From positions 61,709,749 to 61,773,748 of the forward strand of contig NC_092793.1 of assembly GCF_918797505.1 (NCBI RefSeq): DNA of 64,000 bases. Reading direction: 5' to 3'. Shown piece by piece: positions 45,401 through 53,985 of the stretch. The notes below the pieces were generated by a model. The model did no database searches. It was not told the origin of the DNA and saw only the letters and a program-made list of their open reading frames with translations. A program made the translations under genes and the position numbers. Within the stretch, counting starts at the first letter, position 1. The number at the start of each line of letters is the position of its first letter. This DNA comes from Bemisia tabaci (taxonomy: Eukaryota; Arthropoda; Insecta; Hemiptera; Aleyrodidae).

Positions 45401-48400
45401 ACTCGGAATATGCGTCCTCGAAACGCACCCTGAATTCTCTATCAGTTAGATATGAAGCTATAAGCTTGGTGTGATTTCCAGGAAGCATCTTCGCGAGTTT
45501 CTCAACGAGACGCTGGTGGTTTACTCTATCGAATCTGATCAAATGAAAACAACGTACAACTTCGACATTCCATACAGGCTCCGCATCAGCGAAGGCGAGG
45601 GGAACCAGAAAATGGTAGACGATGCCCTGGCTGCCTCGGAAGTTAGCTACTTCACTGACGGATCTAAGTCAGGAGATAAGACAGGAGCAGCGGTGTACGG
45701 AAACAAAAACTGCAAACTGAAGGCGAGTCTCGGCAGGAGCACCACGGTGAACCAGGCGGAGCTATACGCCATAATGATGGCAGCGAATAACGCTATAGAC
45801 AAAGGCTGGAGAGACAAAAGGATCACCTTTTTCTCGGACAGCCAAGCAACTCTAAAAGCGGTATCAAACTTCAAGGTCAATTCAAAATTGACCATGGAGG
45901 GCATACAGAGGCTCACAAGACTGGCCAACGACAACCACGTCACATTGGTGTGGGTTCGTGGGCACACAGGTGTGAGGGGGAACGAAACTGCTGACCGCTT
46001 AGCTAAGGAGGCATCAGAGGAAAATTACATCGGACCAGAACCAGTGTTTGGACTGACCAGAAAAGGATTCAGAACAACAGTGAGGGACTGGGTGATGGAA
46101 GAGGCGAACAAAGAGTGGCAGAATGCCGAAGGCATGAGACATTCCAAGCAAATGCTGGAAGGCTACTCAAGGAAAATGACTGCAAACCTGTTGCATCGTA
46201 GCAGGGAGCAGCTAGGTATACTGTCGGGATTACTGACAGGACACAATCTCCTGCGGAAACACATGCACAGGATGGGTATCTTCAAGGATGAACCAAAGTG
46301 TAGGCTGTGTGAGGTAGAAGAGGAAACTGCAGAGCATATCATCTTCGACTGTGAAGCTCTGGAAAAGAAAAGACAGGACATCCGAGGAGATAACTCCTGG
46401 GATGACTGTCTAGCACCTGAGTTAGTTGCGGGCACTCTCCTCCAACTTGTTGAAGGGGAGGGCTTCTGGGACTAACCAGGAACCAACAACTGGGCACAAT
46501 AGATCGAGAGGTCGCAGTGCATGGGGCAACCCACCAGAAAAAGGAAAAAAAAAAAAAAAGACCCTGATGGAAAAGTATCAAACATAGTTTACCAACTGCA
46601 GTGCAATGATTGTGAGGGCTCTTATGTTGGTCAGAGTAAAAGGTATCTCAAAGAATGGATAAAATCACATATGTATGATAAAAATGAACAGACAGCACTT
46701 AAAAAACACTGTCAGGAGTTTGGTCATAGTTTCAATTTTAAAGATCCCAAAATTTTGGTTAAGGAGAAAAACTTGCAGGCTCGGCTGTTTCATGAGGCTA
46801 TTAAAATTAAAAAGAATTGCACGCCGGTGAATTCACGAATTGACACGCAGTGCCTGAGCGCCATCTATGATCCTATCCTGATAGGTTCAGCTTAATCTCA
46901 CAACTTAGTAGTGCTTCCTCTTTTTCACTACAGAATGCGCTGCATGTACCGTTTTCAGTTTGATTTGTTGACCTGAGTTTGAGGTTATGAATTTAGTTTT
47001 TTACTCACTTGTACTCTAGCACGCTAGACTTTTTTCCTGTATGATTTTGTAATTTCACCAACCGTTTTGTATTTCTCACAACCATGTAATTGCGTTTCGA
47101 CTTGCCTCGGGCCTTTTTAAAGTAGTGTTCTTTGTTACTTTGTTTGACTGTTTTGTTTAACACTGATGAAGACATATGTTAGAATGTCGAAACGTCTGGT
47201 ACGTAATCCTCCACCTTGTTTACAATAAAATCTTGTGTTATTTTATACAATAAAATCCCTGGTTTTATTGCCATAGTAAAACTTTAGTTGGCCTATTGCT
47301 CGTAATGATTGTTTTGCGTGTGTGTGTATATATATATATATATAAAACATGACATAAAACGGCATGCATATTCGTAATCTACGACCCATGATCGATGCTC
47401 ATTACATGGTCTTTGGTCCAGGTCTGACATCAGGGGAGAACGCAATAGTGTATTTCCTTTGGAAAATACACTATTCGGAAAATACACTAAAAATTAGTTC
47501 TCCTCCTTCTTTAAATGGAGTTGCAAGAAAGTACTCTGATAACTATATAGCTCTGGGAGGCTGGCAATAAGTAAAATTTTTCTTTCATAAAAATGGTATC
47601 TAGATAAGAAAAGAATGATTATTGTCAGTTTGAGGAAATACAATACTTATCCCCTCATTCAATATTTTTTGTCTTTTGCTTCTTTTTATATAAAAAGATT
47701 GTTATTGATTGTCTCCTTAATAATTAAAATATCTGTAGGAAATGTGGTTTTCTCTCTCCATTTATGACTAAAAAAAACTTCTGTTATCACTTGTCAAAAA
47801 AGAAAGGGTGCATTTTCTTGGAAGGCTTAAATTACTATCTTGTGAATGCTGAGATTGTACATTACTTACCATCAAATCGCAAAGCAAATAAATAAAACGG
47901 TTCAACATCTTAGCATAAAAGCAATCTGCACATTGTCTCTCTTTCAAATTGTGAAAAACAAGGGAATTCGATGAAATGAACAATTTTTCAGTGAACGTTT
48001 CCATTTTGCCTAATGCTTCCTCACATAAAAAGCTCACAAGGGTAGTTATACTAGACACAATGAAAACTTCCAAAATTTTATATGAGTACAAAGAAAAATC
48101 AGAGCAGTCTTTCATTCTTACCAGGATGCCTCAAAAATACAAGTATACAGGTTGTGACATTATCTCCAGCAAGGATTGTAACGTGTTCTAGAAAAGAAAA
48201 CAGTCACATTTACCTTTCAGAAGAAAAAAAAATAGAGCAATAAAAAAATAGTATTACAATAGACTAATGGTAAAATTCCAGGAGGGTAAAGAAAATAATT
48301 TTTAAGAACATCTTTCAATTCAATGAGCATGCGCACAGAGGATGCAGATAGCATTACAACAGGTTCGATTTGGTTCTGTAGTTCGTCTTGGTGTATTTCA

Positions 48401-51400
48401 AATACCTACGTGACCAAATTTCATTTTACAGATGAACGAAAGTTTACTTGTAAAAAAGCGATCTTGGGGGGAATCTTAATGAATGAGACTTCCTTTTACT
48501 ATTACTTTTGGTTTGGTTTTTTCGAGGATAAGAAATGATGAATCACACAAATGTTTCAAGATGGATCTATCAAAAATCTGATTTGAAGAATAAATGTTAG
48601 CCCTGTAGAAATTACGATTGAGCACCAGGGAGAACTCCGGTGGTGGAGCCCGCAGGTGGTATCACGAAATGTCAACATTACCACGGTGGACCGCCATCGT
48701 CTTCGGCTGGCTGGGTGCCCGGGAGATTTGAAAACTATGGTATCTAGTCCGCCGTCAGGAGGTGCGGATTGAGGGCTTCGAGCGTTTTTATAGCTCAACC
48801 GATCCGAGCGAAGCGGCTCACACTGTGGTATTTGACCGAAAAACCTGGCCAAAACCTCAATTTTAATTTTTTTTTAGTGGAAAACCAATGTGATATTCGA
48901 AATCTACACTGTTTTTTACCCTGGTAGACATGTATGTACCATTTTTCGAGTGGCTCAATTTCCCGCGAAGAGACCACGAAGTTACCTATTTCTCAGCGAT
49001 TATTTTGATATGTTTCGGGGCGCTACTCGTCGATCAGTTTACTTCAACTGTGCGATCATAAGAGGGAAGTTCGGCGATATGCAACACATTCTTAGGGGTA
49101 TATTCTACACAACTAACCACAGTATTTTCGAAATTTCTTTTTTTAGTGATTTTCACGGGAGGTTGAAAAATGATGTAAAAGTTAACGTTTTTTTCGAAAT
49201 TCAGAGGCCGATATCTTTTTTCTCTCAACTGTTCTCAAGCAGTTTGAGGCGGGATGTTATAGTCGGAAGTGGGTATTTTCAGAATTCAGGGGTGACCGAC
49301 TGAGGAAAACTGAGGAAATTGAAATTTTTGACTTTAAAGATGGACTTTTGAGCAATTTTCACAAACATGAATGGGAAAAATTATGTCGATACTAACGACT
49401 GAAATTGTATTTTTCCAACAGCTCTGACCCATTTAGTACCAATTGGGTGATATTCGGTCACGCAAACTGTTTCTTTGGCCCCTACGCCCTCGAAAGAGGG
49501 ATAAAAAATAATTTGAAAGCGGATGGGAGGGTCACTTTAAAGTCTTGCAAAAGTGTTTAATCCGTTATCTAACAATCTCTTCGTGCATTATCCTTGAGTA
49601 TAGACGAATTTATGCCATGATTTACTTTGACAGACAAATTTGAGTCCATGCGGCCCCGGGGGTGGGGCTTTAAAAGTGGCCCTCTGGCACCATGTACTTA
49701 TGCTGTGAGGCACATTTGCAGCCTCGTAAAAGTGAGATATGTGGTTTTCTTACGAATTTCGTAGTGAAGTGCCTCACTTTGAGATGTGGACCATGGGTTA
49801 GGAAGGAACCCATCAAAATGAATCATTTTCACAGGTACTTTCTGTCCTTACAATGGTTCTTATTATGATAGAACTCATTTTCACCCTATAATTTATCCTC
49901 AAATCATCATATGGAGGTCCCGGCACTTTCATACTAGCACTAATTTTGATTCAAAAATGTCAAAAATCTAATACCTAGAATGATTCATATTAATTTTTTT
50001 GAGAAATGTACAATTACTCCTCAATGTGAGAGATCGGCTGTTTCGTCAAAAATTTTGAAGTGACTTACGCTGTTTTAAAAAAAACCATTAATGAGGTAAT
50101 AGAAAGTCCTTATTTCGAAAAGTAGACCATAGATGAAGGAGAAACTCGTCTAAATGCACCGCTTTAGTTAGATACTTTGCGTCCTTTTAAAGGCTTTTTG
50201 GAGGGCTTCTTGCACCCTCTTTAAACTCTCCGCAAATTGTCATATGATGTGTTGGGTGGTTAAATTGTGCATATTATCACTTAAGAAGAAGTACTGATTG
50301 TAAAATATTTTTAAAACTCGGCGATATCTGGTGATTAATAGTTTTGGCCGGCTTTTCAGGTCCAATACCACAGTGTGCGGCTGCTAAACGAATACTTACA
50401 CTGAACTCAAATATGATTGTTTCATGTGATATGCCGGGATGGGCAAAAGAAGTGCTTGATACTTCATAACTTTTTCAATGTTTGAGCTAATGTTTCGGTT
50501 TGGACGGTTGTTCTAATCATCGACGTGACTGTGTCGGGATGTTATGACCCCCCCCCCCCCCCAAAAAAAAAAAAAAAAGTTCTCTCTACAGGTAAAAAGT
50601 CCTCACAGTCTAAAAGTTCTCAGAAAGTCCCAACCGGAAAATTTAAACTCTAACATTGAAAAAGTTATGACATACCTATCGAACGTTCTTTTTGCACATC
50701 GCGGTAGGACATGCTACTTTAAAAGAAGAGAAAAATCAAGTTTATTTTCCATGAAATTAAAAAAAAAAATGAGGCATTTTCACCGACTCGTTTCTGAAAA
50801 TACGGAAATGAGACATTGATTTTTACACGCAACTTCAGCAGAGTTTTTCACTTTGATTGAAGAAATTTGAAGTTCATTTTATTAATCCTTCCATTTTAAG
50901 GGGGTGCATAATGAAGGTGAGATCACTTAACCACAATCCTATCTCCAGTTGCATCATTTCAGATGTTGTTTAACATTTTACTATTTTGAAGGATAACTGA
51001 TCGGTACATTGAGTAAAACTGTGTGTAATGCAGCGATTCTCAGACGCAATCAATCCATATTCCTCGCACAATCGAAATTTTTCTAGGTTCACCATTGATG
51101 TATATGTCTAATCACATTAAAAGATAAAAATAAATAAAAAAAAATCCACTTAGCGCCCCAGCTAAGTGACATTGGAAAAGATATTAAAAAAAACTTAACT
51201 TCCTTCCAAGTATCGGAATGAAAACATCCTGAAGACCTCTCTTTTCAAATCATGGTAAAAAATTAAGAGGAAAACGTTACTCCAAAGTTCATCTTTAATT
51301 AAGTCTATTATTGGACATAGCCTTTCTCTAATGAAGAGAAGTAAGACATTAATGGAGACGTCAGGCTTTTATTGTTCATTAGTCAAGGGCAAATTAAAAA

Positions 51401-52413
51401 TCGAGACCTATTTACTTATCTTCTTGAAGGGTCAGAAACAAAGCATTTTAGTTTAATTAATATCCATTGATGAGATTTCCTGATCCATCATGGACGGAGC
51501 AGCCGCCGAGGAAACGATTATGACAAAAAAGTTGACAGAAACACCAGCATTTCGCGCGCGCCCGGCACGCGTCTCTCTCCCGAGTTCTGATGACGTTTCA
51601 TGACTCCACCACCACCGGGTGGCGGCTCCTATGGGCCTCCACCACCGGGTGGCGGCTCCTATGGGCCTCCACCACCGGGTGGCGGCTCCTATGGGCCTCC
51701 ACCACCGGAGCTCTCCTCGGTGCTCAATCGCAGAAAGACACATGCATTATTGAACCCAACCTATTTCTTCTTCCTAGTAAGACCAGAGAGGAGAAGACGA
51801 CGACGACTACGACTACTATTACTACTACTACTACTCCTCCTCCTGCTGCTGCTAGTAGAAGTAGTAGTGGTAAGACATAGTAAGAAGTAGTTTACTGGTA
51901 AGACTAGTAAGTACCAGAGTTTCACATATTTATGCTAACTTTTGTGTTACAAAAGAATCCACTCTTCTGTGGCCACAGACGAGACTCACACGAAATTGCA
52001 GCTACTTCTTGCTCGGTGATCTAAAATTACTGGCTTGCGCGTGAAGTAATAAATTAATTCCAAAAGGAACTTACTGCAAAAGAAAATTGAACTTGGAAAA
52101 GCAACCATCTATAATAATCTAGAACATCAGTAATAACAATAATTGTCATTGTATGAGGTACAGTTGCGATGTTCCCTGATCCCCTATCGACGAGCCAAGG
52201 TAAGAATACTAAATACGCACTGTCATGGGGAACTGTGATGGCCATCTCACGCTGCCGGACGCATAGGAGTCCAACGGGGCCAGGACCCACCACTTTTGGC
52301 GGCACAGAGTGTAGCTGCGTCGCCGACTCTCGATACACCGGGTGGTTTATGTAGAACATCTTGATGTCCGCGGGAGCCTCTTCCTGTACTACACCGTTCA
52401 GGAACAGCACCAT
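33514..52413 (-). CDS. NTAN1: Protein N-terminal asparagine amidohydrolase, six exons placed
   Basis: Join, minus strand: 52413-52221, 48187-48122, 41286-41107, 40119-40012, 37263-37160, 33675-33514. This gives 271 residues of a protein that is about 310 in human. NTAN1 deamidates N-terminal Asn to Asp, feeding proteins into the Arg/N-degron pathway in cytosol and nucleus. Along the protein the family blocks appear in order: QREMAITVPHD, ILAGDNVTTC (catalytic Cys expected at residue 78, equivalent to human Cys75), GSGATGLMHYDGSGT, GRLELSLIGAYS, HWPILYGAG, GPDIALRGARVL and STTPDIEPPHF. All six reading phases agree across the five introns and each junction has GT/AG. Introns range from about 1.0 to 6.8 kb and are filled with repeats. 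The C-terminal exon (roughly 35 residues) was not located, so the model is 3' incomplete. Confidence 0.92.
34360..35715. mobile_element. Foldback in NTAN1 intron 5
   Basis: The arms 34370-34735 and 35205-35670 are near-identical inverted copies. Both encode the same peptide segment (TGGSTDSGNDIVNSPL, then HSMHCCPVCRFVRLPGAAAR) on opposite strands. A second, weaker pairing joins 34744-34870 with 35640-35715 (GCTGAAACAAGAATGAACC-like). No transposase is seen. The frames are arm sequence rather than demonstrated genes. Confidence 0.75.
36071..36205. repeat. 31-bp minisatellite in NTAN1 intron 5
   Basis: Four units start at 36071, 36101, 36132 and 36164 with core TTAAAAGTTTCCTTCCCAAA and AGCA; a partial fifth starts at about 36198. 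The spacing is 30 to 34 bases. Confidence 0.75.
37160..37263 (-). CDS. NTAN1: NTAN1 exon 5
   Basis: 104 bases between acceptor CTATCATAG and donor GTAAAT. It encodes MNVKTGEIFPATIPDKGPD and ALRGARVLTDAGQQ, aligned with human VNIKTAEIYRASFQDRGPE and ELRAARTLAGG. It ends in phase 0. Confidence 0.92.
37484..39466. mobile_element. Near-perfect 2-kb palindrome in NTAN1 intron 4
   Basis: The arms run from 37484 to about 38425 and from about 38518 to 39466. The ends are GAGGGTTATTCATATAGG and its inverted copy. Only scattered single-base differences separate the arms, for example TTTTTTGAAAC against GTTTTAAAAAAG. The spacer is about 90 bases. No gene lies inside. This looks like a young foldback element or a recent inverted duplication; no clear direct flanking duplication was seen. 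Confidence 0.9.
40012..40119 (-). CDS. NTAN1: NTAN1 exon 4
   Basis: 108 bases between acceptor TTACTTTTTAG and donor GTAATT. It encodes EIDLVLAVVGELN and HWPILYGA, aligned with human DIHLVTLCVTELN and HFPVIYGIA. Confidence 0.9.
40335..40651. mobile_element. 317-bp MITE in NTAN1 intron 3
   Basis: Ends CATAGAGTACATAGAGTCGT and, inverted, ACGACTCTATGTACTCTATG. Flanks AATAAAAT (40327-40334) and AATAAAAG (40652-40659) form an 8-bp duplication with one mismatch. The inner arms pair through AGCTGGCGCCA. The minus-strand frame at 40334-40540 is a product of the element. Confidence 0.8.
41107..41286 (-). CDS. NTAN1: NTAN1 exon 3
   Basis: 180 bases between acceptor TGTTTCAG and donor GTATGT. The first two bases complete the Gly codon begun in exon 2. 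It encodes GSGATGLMHYDGSG and GRLELSLIGAYSSHNYS, aligned with human GNGATCLTHCDGT and GRLEVHLVGGFSD. Confidence 0.92.
41818..42045. repeat. 50-bp minisatellite in NTAN1 intron 2
   Basis: Units begin at 41818, 41868, 41926, 41976 and 42026 with ACCCACTGTGCGACAACATT and GCCGTCTTGTCCACC. Three of four spacings are exactly 50 bases and one is 58. Confidence 0.85.
42418..42472. repeat. CA/TA microsatellite
   Basis: A CACACA run followed by TATATA, just outside the left pLTR arm. A GTGTGT/TATATA counterpart lies at 47318-47343, just outside the right arm. Confidence 0.85.
42504..42871 (-). repeat. Left inverted pLTR arm
   Basis: The reverse complement of 46950-47317, with shared words GCAAAACAATCATTACGAGC and TTGCCTCGGGCC (inverted). 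It carries a second copy of the hammerhead-like core at 42621-42659. Confidence 0.85.
42621..42659 (-). ncRNA. Hammerhead-ribozyme-like core in left pLTR
   Basis: Same core as the right copy, on the minus strand: CTGATGA, GACAT/ATGTC stem, GAAA, ACGT..ACGT stem. The base changes lie outside the core. Confidence 0.5.
42865..43335 (+). pseudogene. Penelope-like reverse transcriptase, C-terminal fragment
   Basis: Typical Penelope blocks NFMDLTVIRGPDGKICTRW, YQKPTHSGWYLNF and an LNVAKNLIHRV linker are seen. The frame ends in a TAA at 43213-43215 where a sense codon is expected, since the same frame continues with PGLSEKLNRNFRAAGF and SLFTRLKSKDPD before the LINE insertion. The N-terminal palm, including the catalytic Asp motif, is missing. 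It is therefore inactive. Confidence 0.8.
43338..44122 (+). pseudogene. LINE reverse transcriptase, 3' part
   Basis: Contains QGGVISPKLWNLVADELL and the active site QAYADDFVILIRG. LRVNPTKTTLVPFTR and VKYLGVYLDKRMNW follow, then the thumb with ITYAACIWWEKT. Upstream reverse-transcriptase motifs and any ORF1 are missing through 5' truncation. The frame runs to SDQ at the jockey insertion point and resumes in the same phase at 45545. Confidence 0.85.
44123..45533 (-). mobile_element. Jockey-like LINE, 5'-truncated, nested
   Basis: Bounded by TCTGATCAAAT at 44112-44122 and 45534-45544, an 11-bp duplication. The poly(A) tail appears as a T run at about 44122-44139 on the plus strand. The 3' UTR is roughly 450 bases. 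Its 5' end is cut within reverse transcriptase. It is antisense to the host LINE and in the same sense as NTAN1. Confidence 0.9.
44592..45531 (-). pseudogene. Jockey-type reverse transcriptase, C-terminal part
   Basis: Starts at FDRVNHQRLVEKLAKM (motif A remnant). It contains AGVPQGSVLSPLLYSLFTAD, active site GVFADDTSVFA, RYLGLIMDSKLNY and IWAYASQMWACAAN. It ends HELYTPDFRKI then stop. The frame is undamaged across about 313 codons, implying a recent insertion, but upstream motifs and the endonuclease are absent. Confidence 0.88.
45545..46475 (+). pseudogene. LINE RNase H domain and zinc knuckle
   Basis: RNase H motifs appear in order: YFTDGSKSG (Asp), NQAELYAI (Glu), FFSDSQATL (Asp) and WVRGHTGVRGNETADRLA (His and Asp). 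After these comes CRLCEVEEETAEHIIFDC, a C-x2-C-x8-H-x4-C zinc knuckle. It ends EGEGFWD then TAA. In I-group LINEs this domain removes RNA from the first-strand hybrid. Confidence 0.88.
46569..46895 (+). pseudogene. Penelope GIY-YIG endonuclease fragment
   Basis: Resumes after the LINE with NIVYQLQCNDCEGSYVGQSK, matching the GIY (here VYQ) and YIG (here YVG) motifs of Penelope endonucleases, followed by His- and Cys-bearing ALKKHCQEFGH. It ends SAIYDPILIGSA then TAA. The endonuclease nicks target DNA for priming; here it is cut off from its reverse transcriptase. Confidence 0.85.
46950..47317 (+). repeat. Right pLTR arm
   Basis: Follows the endonuclease frame after about 55 bases. It contains the hammerhead-like core (47163-47204) and AATAAAATC words that could serve in polyadenylation. 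Confidence 0.8.
47163..47204 (+). ncRNA. Hammerhead-ribozyme-like core in right pLTR
   Basis: CTGATGA (47163-47169) is followed by a stem II pairing GACAT with ATGTC (47171-47188), then GAAA (47189-47192). An ACGT..ACGT stem III and a GTA candidate cleavage triplet follow. Hammerheads in Penelope pLTRs are established knowledge. Stem I could not be paired convincingly, so activity is doubtful. Confidence 0.55.
47344..48121. other. NTAN1 intron 2, 5' part, no gene seen
   Basis: AT-rich intron. The minus-strand frame at 47768-48115 starts in exon-adjacent intron sequence and has no family match. TGGAAAATACACTATTCGGA is a short local duplication at 47460-47487. Confidence 0.5.
48122..48187 (-). 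CDS. NTAN1: NTAN1 exon 2 (catalytic cysteine)
   Basis: 66 bases between acceptor TTTTCTAG and donor GTAAGA. It encodes HVTILAGDNVTTCILVFLRHP, aligned with human ISILGSDDATTCHIVVLRH. The Cys in TTC matches the family nucleophile. Confidence 0.92.
48819..50377. mobile_element. TIR element of 1.56 kb in NTAN1 intron 1
   Basis: Ends CACACTGTGGTATTTGACC and, inverted, CACACTGTGGTATTGGACC; the pairing continues loosely to GGCC, about 30 bases. CGGCT flanks both sides (48814-48818 and 50378-50382). The interior has no recognised transposase. It is probably non-autonomous. Confidence 0.75.
50383..51491. other. NTAN1 intron 1, no gene seen
   Basis: Contains adjoining C and A runs at 50551-50578. The open frame at 50544-50819 begins in this run and is not credible. 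Confidence 0.4.
51600..51712. repeat. 30-bp minisatellite encoding PPPGGGSYGP repeats
   Basis: About 3.5 copies of CCACCACCGGGTGGCGGCTC CTATGGGCCT. All three plus-strand frames stay open, one reading Pro/Gly-rich repeats. A 37-codon frame from ATG at 51492 stops at 51603-51605, overlapping the ATG of the repeat frame. Whether any of it is coding is unknown; it sits in NTAN1 intron 1. Confidence 0.6.
51795..51875. repeat. Compound trinucleotide repeat
   Basis: GAC, then TAC, then TCC, GCT and TAG triplets in succession. Encoded poly-Leu or poly-Thr stretches are artefacts of this repeat. Confidence 0.75.
52221..52413 (-). CDS. NTAN1: NTAN1 exon 1 (start codon)
   Basis: Encodes 64 residues from ATG at 52413 plus one base. 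It contains GLLCVRQREMAITVPHD, aligned with human GLLYVQQRELAVTSPKD. The donor is ACA|GTGCGT, chosen over the nearby GC|GTATTT because only it joins in phase to exon 2. The 5' UTR and promoter lie above 52413 and no TATA box was assigned. Confidence 0.88.
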
Positions 52414-53023
52414 CTTTCCGACCCCTTATACCTGCAACATGCCAAAAAAACCGGCTCTGTAGGTTTCGAAGATCACGCTGACTATGTATGTTTCTGTACA
52501 GATAGCAGAGAATAATTAATAATTCCGCAAAATAACGCGGTCCTCCGACACTTTTTGCTCGTAGCGACTCTAACAAGTTTGAAACATTGTTTTCATTCCG
52601 TTAGAAGTCATTATCAGTAGGCTATACTTGATGAGGAAACCAACTCGACTAGATATAGATTGCTTTACACACATTCAAATGGGTTCCCGACTCGGGAGAG
52701 CCGGTTTATTACCCACGGACGTGACGTTCCTGCTAACAGTTTATGCGGTGTACTAAAAAAGCTCGACACTAAATGAATGGACATTGCCGCTTTCGAGGTT
52801 CATCCTCAGAGTCACTAGAAGCTCTTTTAGAGGGGGAAGCTCTCTATGGACCGTGCAGGAACTAAAATTATGGCAGTGTATGAAAATCGCGTATCTGCCG
52901 AATGGGTCAGTTGCGCTGGTCACAGAATCTTGCCTTGATGATTGTGTAGATGCGCTGGAAATAGTAAGATCTGTCTGAACCGCAACTACCTGTCTACATC
53001 CAATTTTAACCGAGATATATCGC
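52414..53023. other. NTAN1 5' UTR and probable promoter region
   Basis: Immediately upstream of exon 1 on the minus strand. No TATA box or other core element could be assigned by eye. A second minus-strand frame (52247-52576) overlaps exon 1 out of frame. Confidence 0.35.
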
Positions 53024-53215
53024 CCTTTGAAAAGTCGGGTTCTTGACGTCATCAACCGCGGTAGTGACGTCCTTGGTTTCTTCCACCTTGCATTTATCAA
53101 TTAGGTAAACACAACTTTACACTGCACCATGAAACTTGGATGAAAGCAAGGTGGAAGAAACCAAGAGTGTCACTACCGTGGTGGATGACGTCAAAAACCC
53201 GACTTTTCAAAAACA
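53024..53215. mobile_element. Short hairpin MITE, about 190 bp
   Basis: The left arm TTGAAAAGTCGGGTTCTTGA through GTGGAAGAAACCAAG (inverted) pairs with 53140-53215. The arms are about 75 bases, near-identical, with a spacer of about 40 bases. Confidence 0.7.
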
Positions 53216-53219
53216 AAGC

Positions 53220-53985
53220 TTTTTTGAGTTCGTTACCAAGTTCTTTTGTAACATTGTTGCAATTTTTGGTCAAAGCGTGTCTATTCTTGCCCTCTACTAA
53301 AACAGCGAGATCATCTGCGTATCCTTTTTTCTGCGAGACAATGGTGGTGGTGTACTCTATTATTTTATCATAGCAGATATTAGCATCCGAGATATAGCAG
53401 ACTCCTTGTTTATTTATAACTACTGAAAAAAAATTTTGCTAATGATAATCAAACGCGGGGAATTGTCCTGGCGATGAAGTTGCCACGCGGGGAACTGGGC
53501 AGCGATGAATAGTCTCGCGACGAATTGTCCACGCGAGGAATTGTCCGGCGGAGAATCGGTGGCGACGAACTGCGAACTGACCGAACACCTCCATGAGTGA
53601 GGGCCGATTATCGACCCTTGACTCCTTGAGGGACTCCACTGTTTATTTTGAAGTTAAGGTCGTTTATGTTTACAAAGCGGTCCGATAAGTAGCTCAGGAT
53701 GATACGGATTAGATAAGATGGAATGTTTTTGTCTAAAAGCGATTCATGTACATCTTCCCAGCTTAGCGAATTGAACGCGTTTTTGATGTCGAGGGTGAGA
53801 AGAGCCAAACAGGGACGATGTCTTAGATCTAGGTGCAAATTCTTTACGATGACGTCTCTAACTTTATTAATGACATCAGTAATGGAGAAACCCTTCCTAA
53901 AACCATGCTGATTTTGCGAGGAATGGCTGCCGCAAGGTGCCTCTTCAAAATCACTTAATCGAGTATTGAGGGGCAGGGTATGCAA
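53220..53985 (-). pseudogene. R1-like LINE reverse transcriptase remnant
   Basis: On the minus strand the block QHGFRKGFSITDVINKVRDV and LALLTLDIKNAFNSLSWEDV (motif A) and INSGVPQG lie at 53620-53985. The active site GYADDLAVLVEG lies at about 53290-53325 in a separate piece. The two pieces are separated by unrelated repeat DNA (53425-53625). Both ends are missing, so it is inactive. Confidence 0.8.
53450..53590. repeat. Degenerate short tandem repeat inside the LINE remnant
   Basis: Recurring words of the type CGCGGGGAATTGTCC, GCGATGAA and GCGACGAATTGTCCACG at roughly 17- to 20-base spacing. It separates the two reverse-transcriptase blocks. Confidence 0.55.

Larger units (their letters stand above)
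43336..46556 (+). mobile_element. RNase H-bearing LINE (I/LOA-like), 5'-truncated
   Basis: Inserted in the Penelope element. AAAGACCCTGAT occurs at both sides (43324-43335 and 46557-46568), a 12-bp duplication, and an A-rich tail precedes the right copy. The coding region starts abruptly inside reverse transcriptase at QGGVISPKLWN and runs through RNase H and a CCHC-like zinc knuckle. A second LINE is inserted at 44122. Confidence 0.85.
42504..47317 (+). mobile_element. Penelope-like retroelement, 5'-truncated and interrupted
   Basis: Inverted terminal arms at 42504-42871 and 46950-47317 enclose two coding fragments on the plus strand. The first (about 42871-43335) is the C-terminal part of a Penelope-type reverse transcriptase. 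The second (46569-46895) is the linked GIY-YIG endonuclease. Inverted pLTR-like arms are known for Penelope-like elements. A LINE is inserted between the two fragments with a 12-bp duplication. It lies wholly within NTAN1 intron 2, in antisense to that gene. Confidence 0.85.

Noticed and set aside
51590..51880. Three overlapping 96-codon frames
   Set aside because: Open because of the 30-bp minisatellite and trinucleotide repeat; no evidence of translation.
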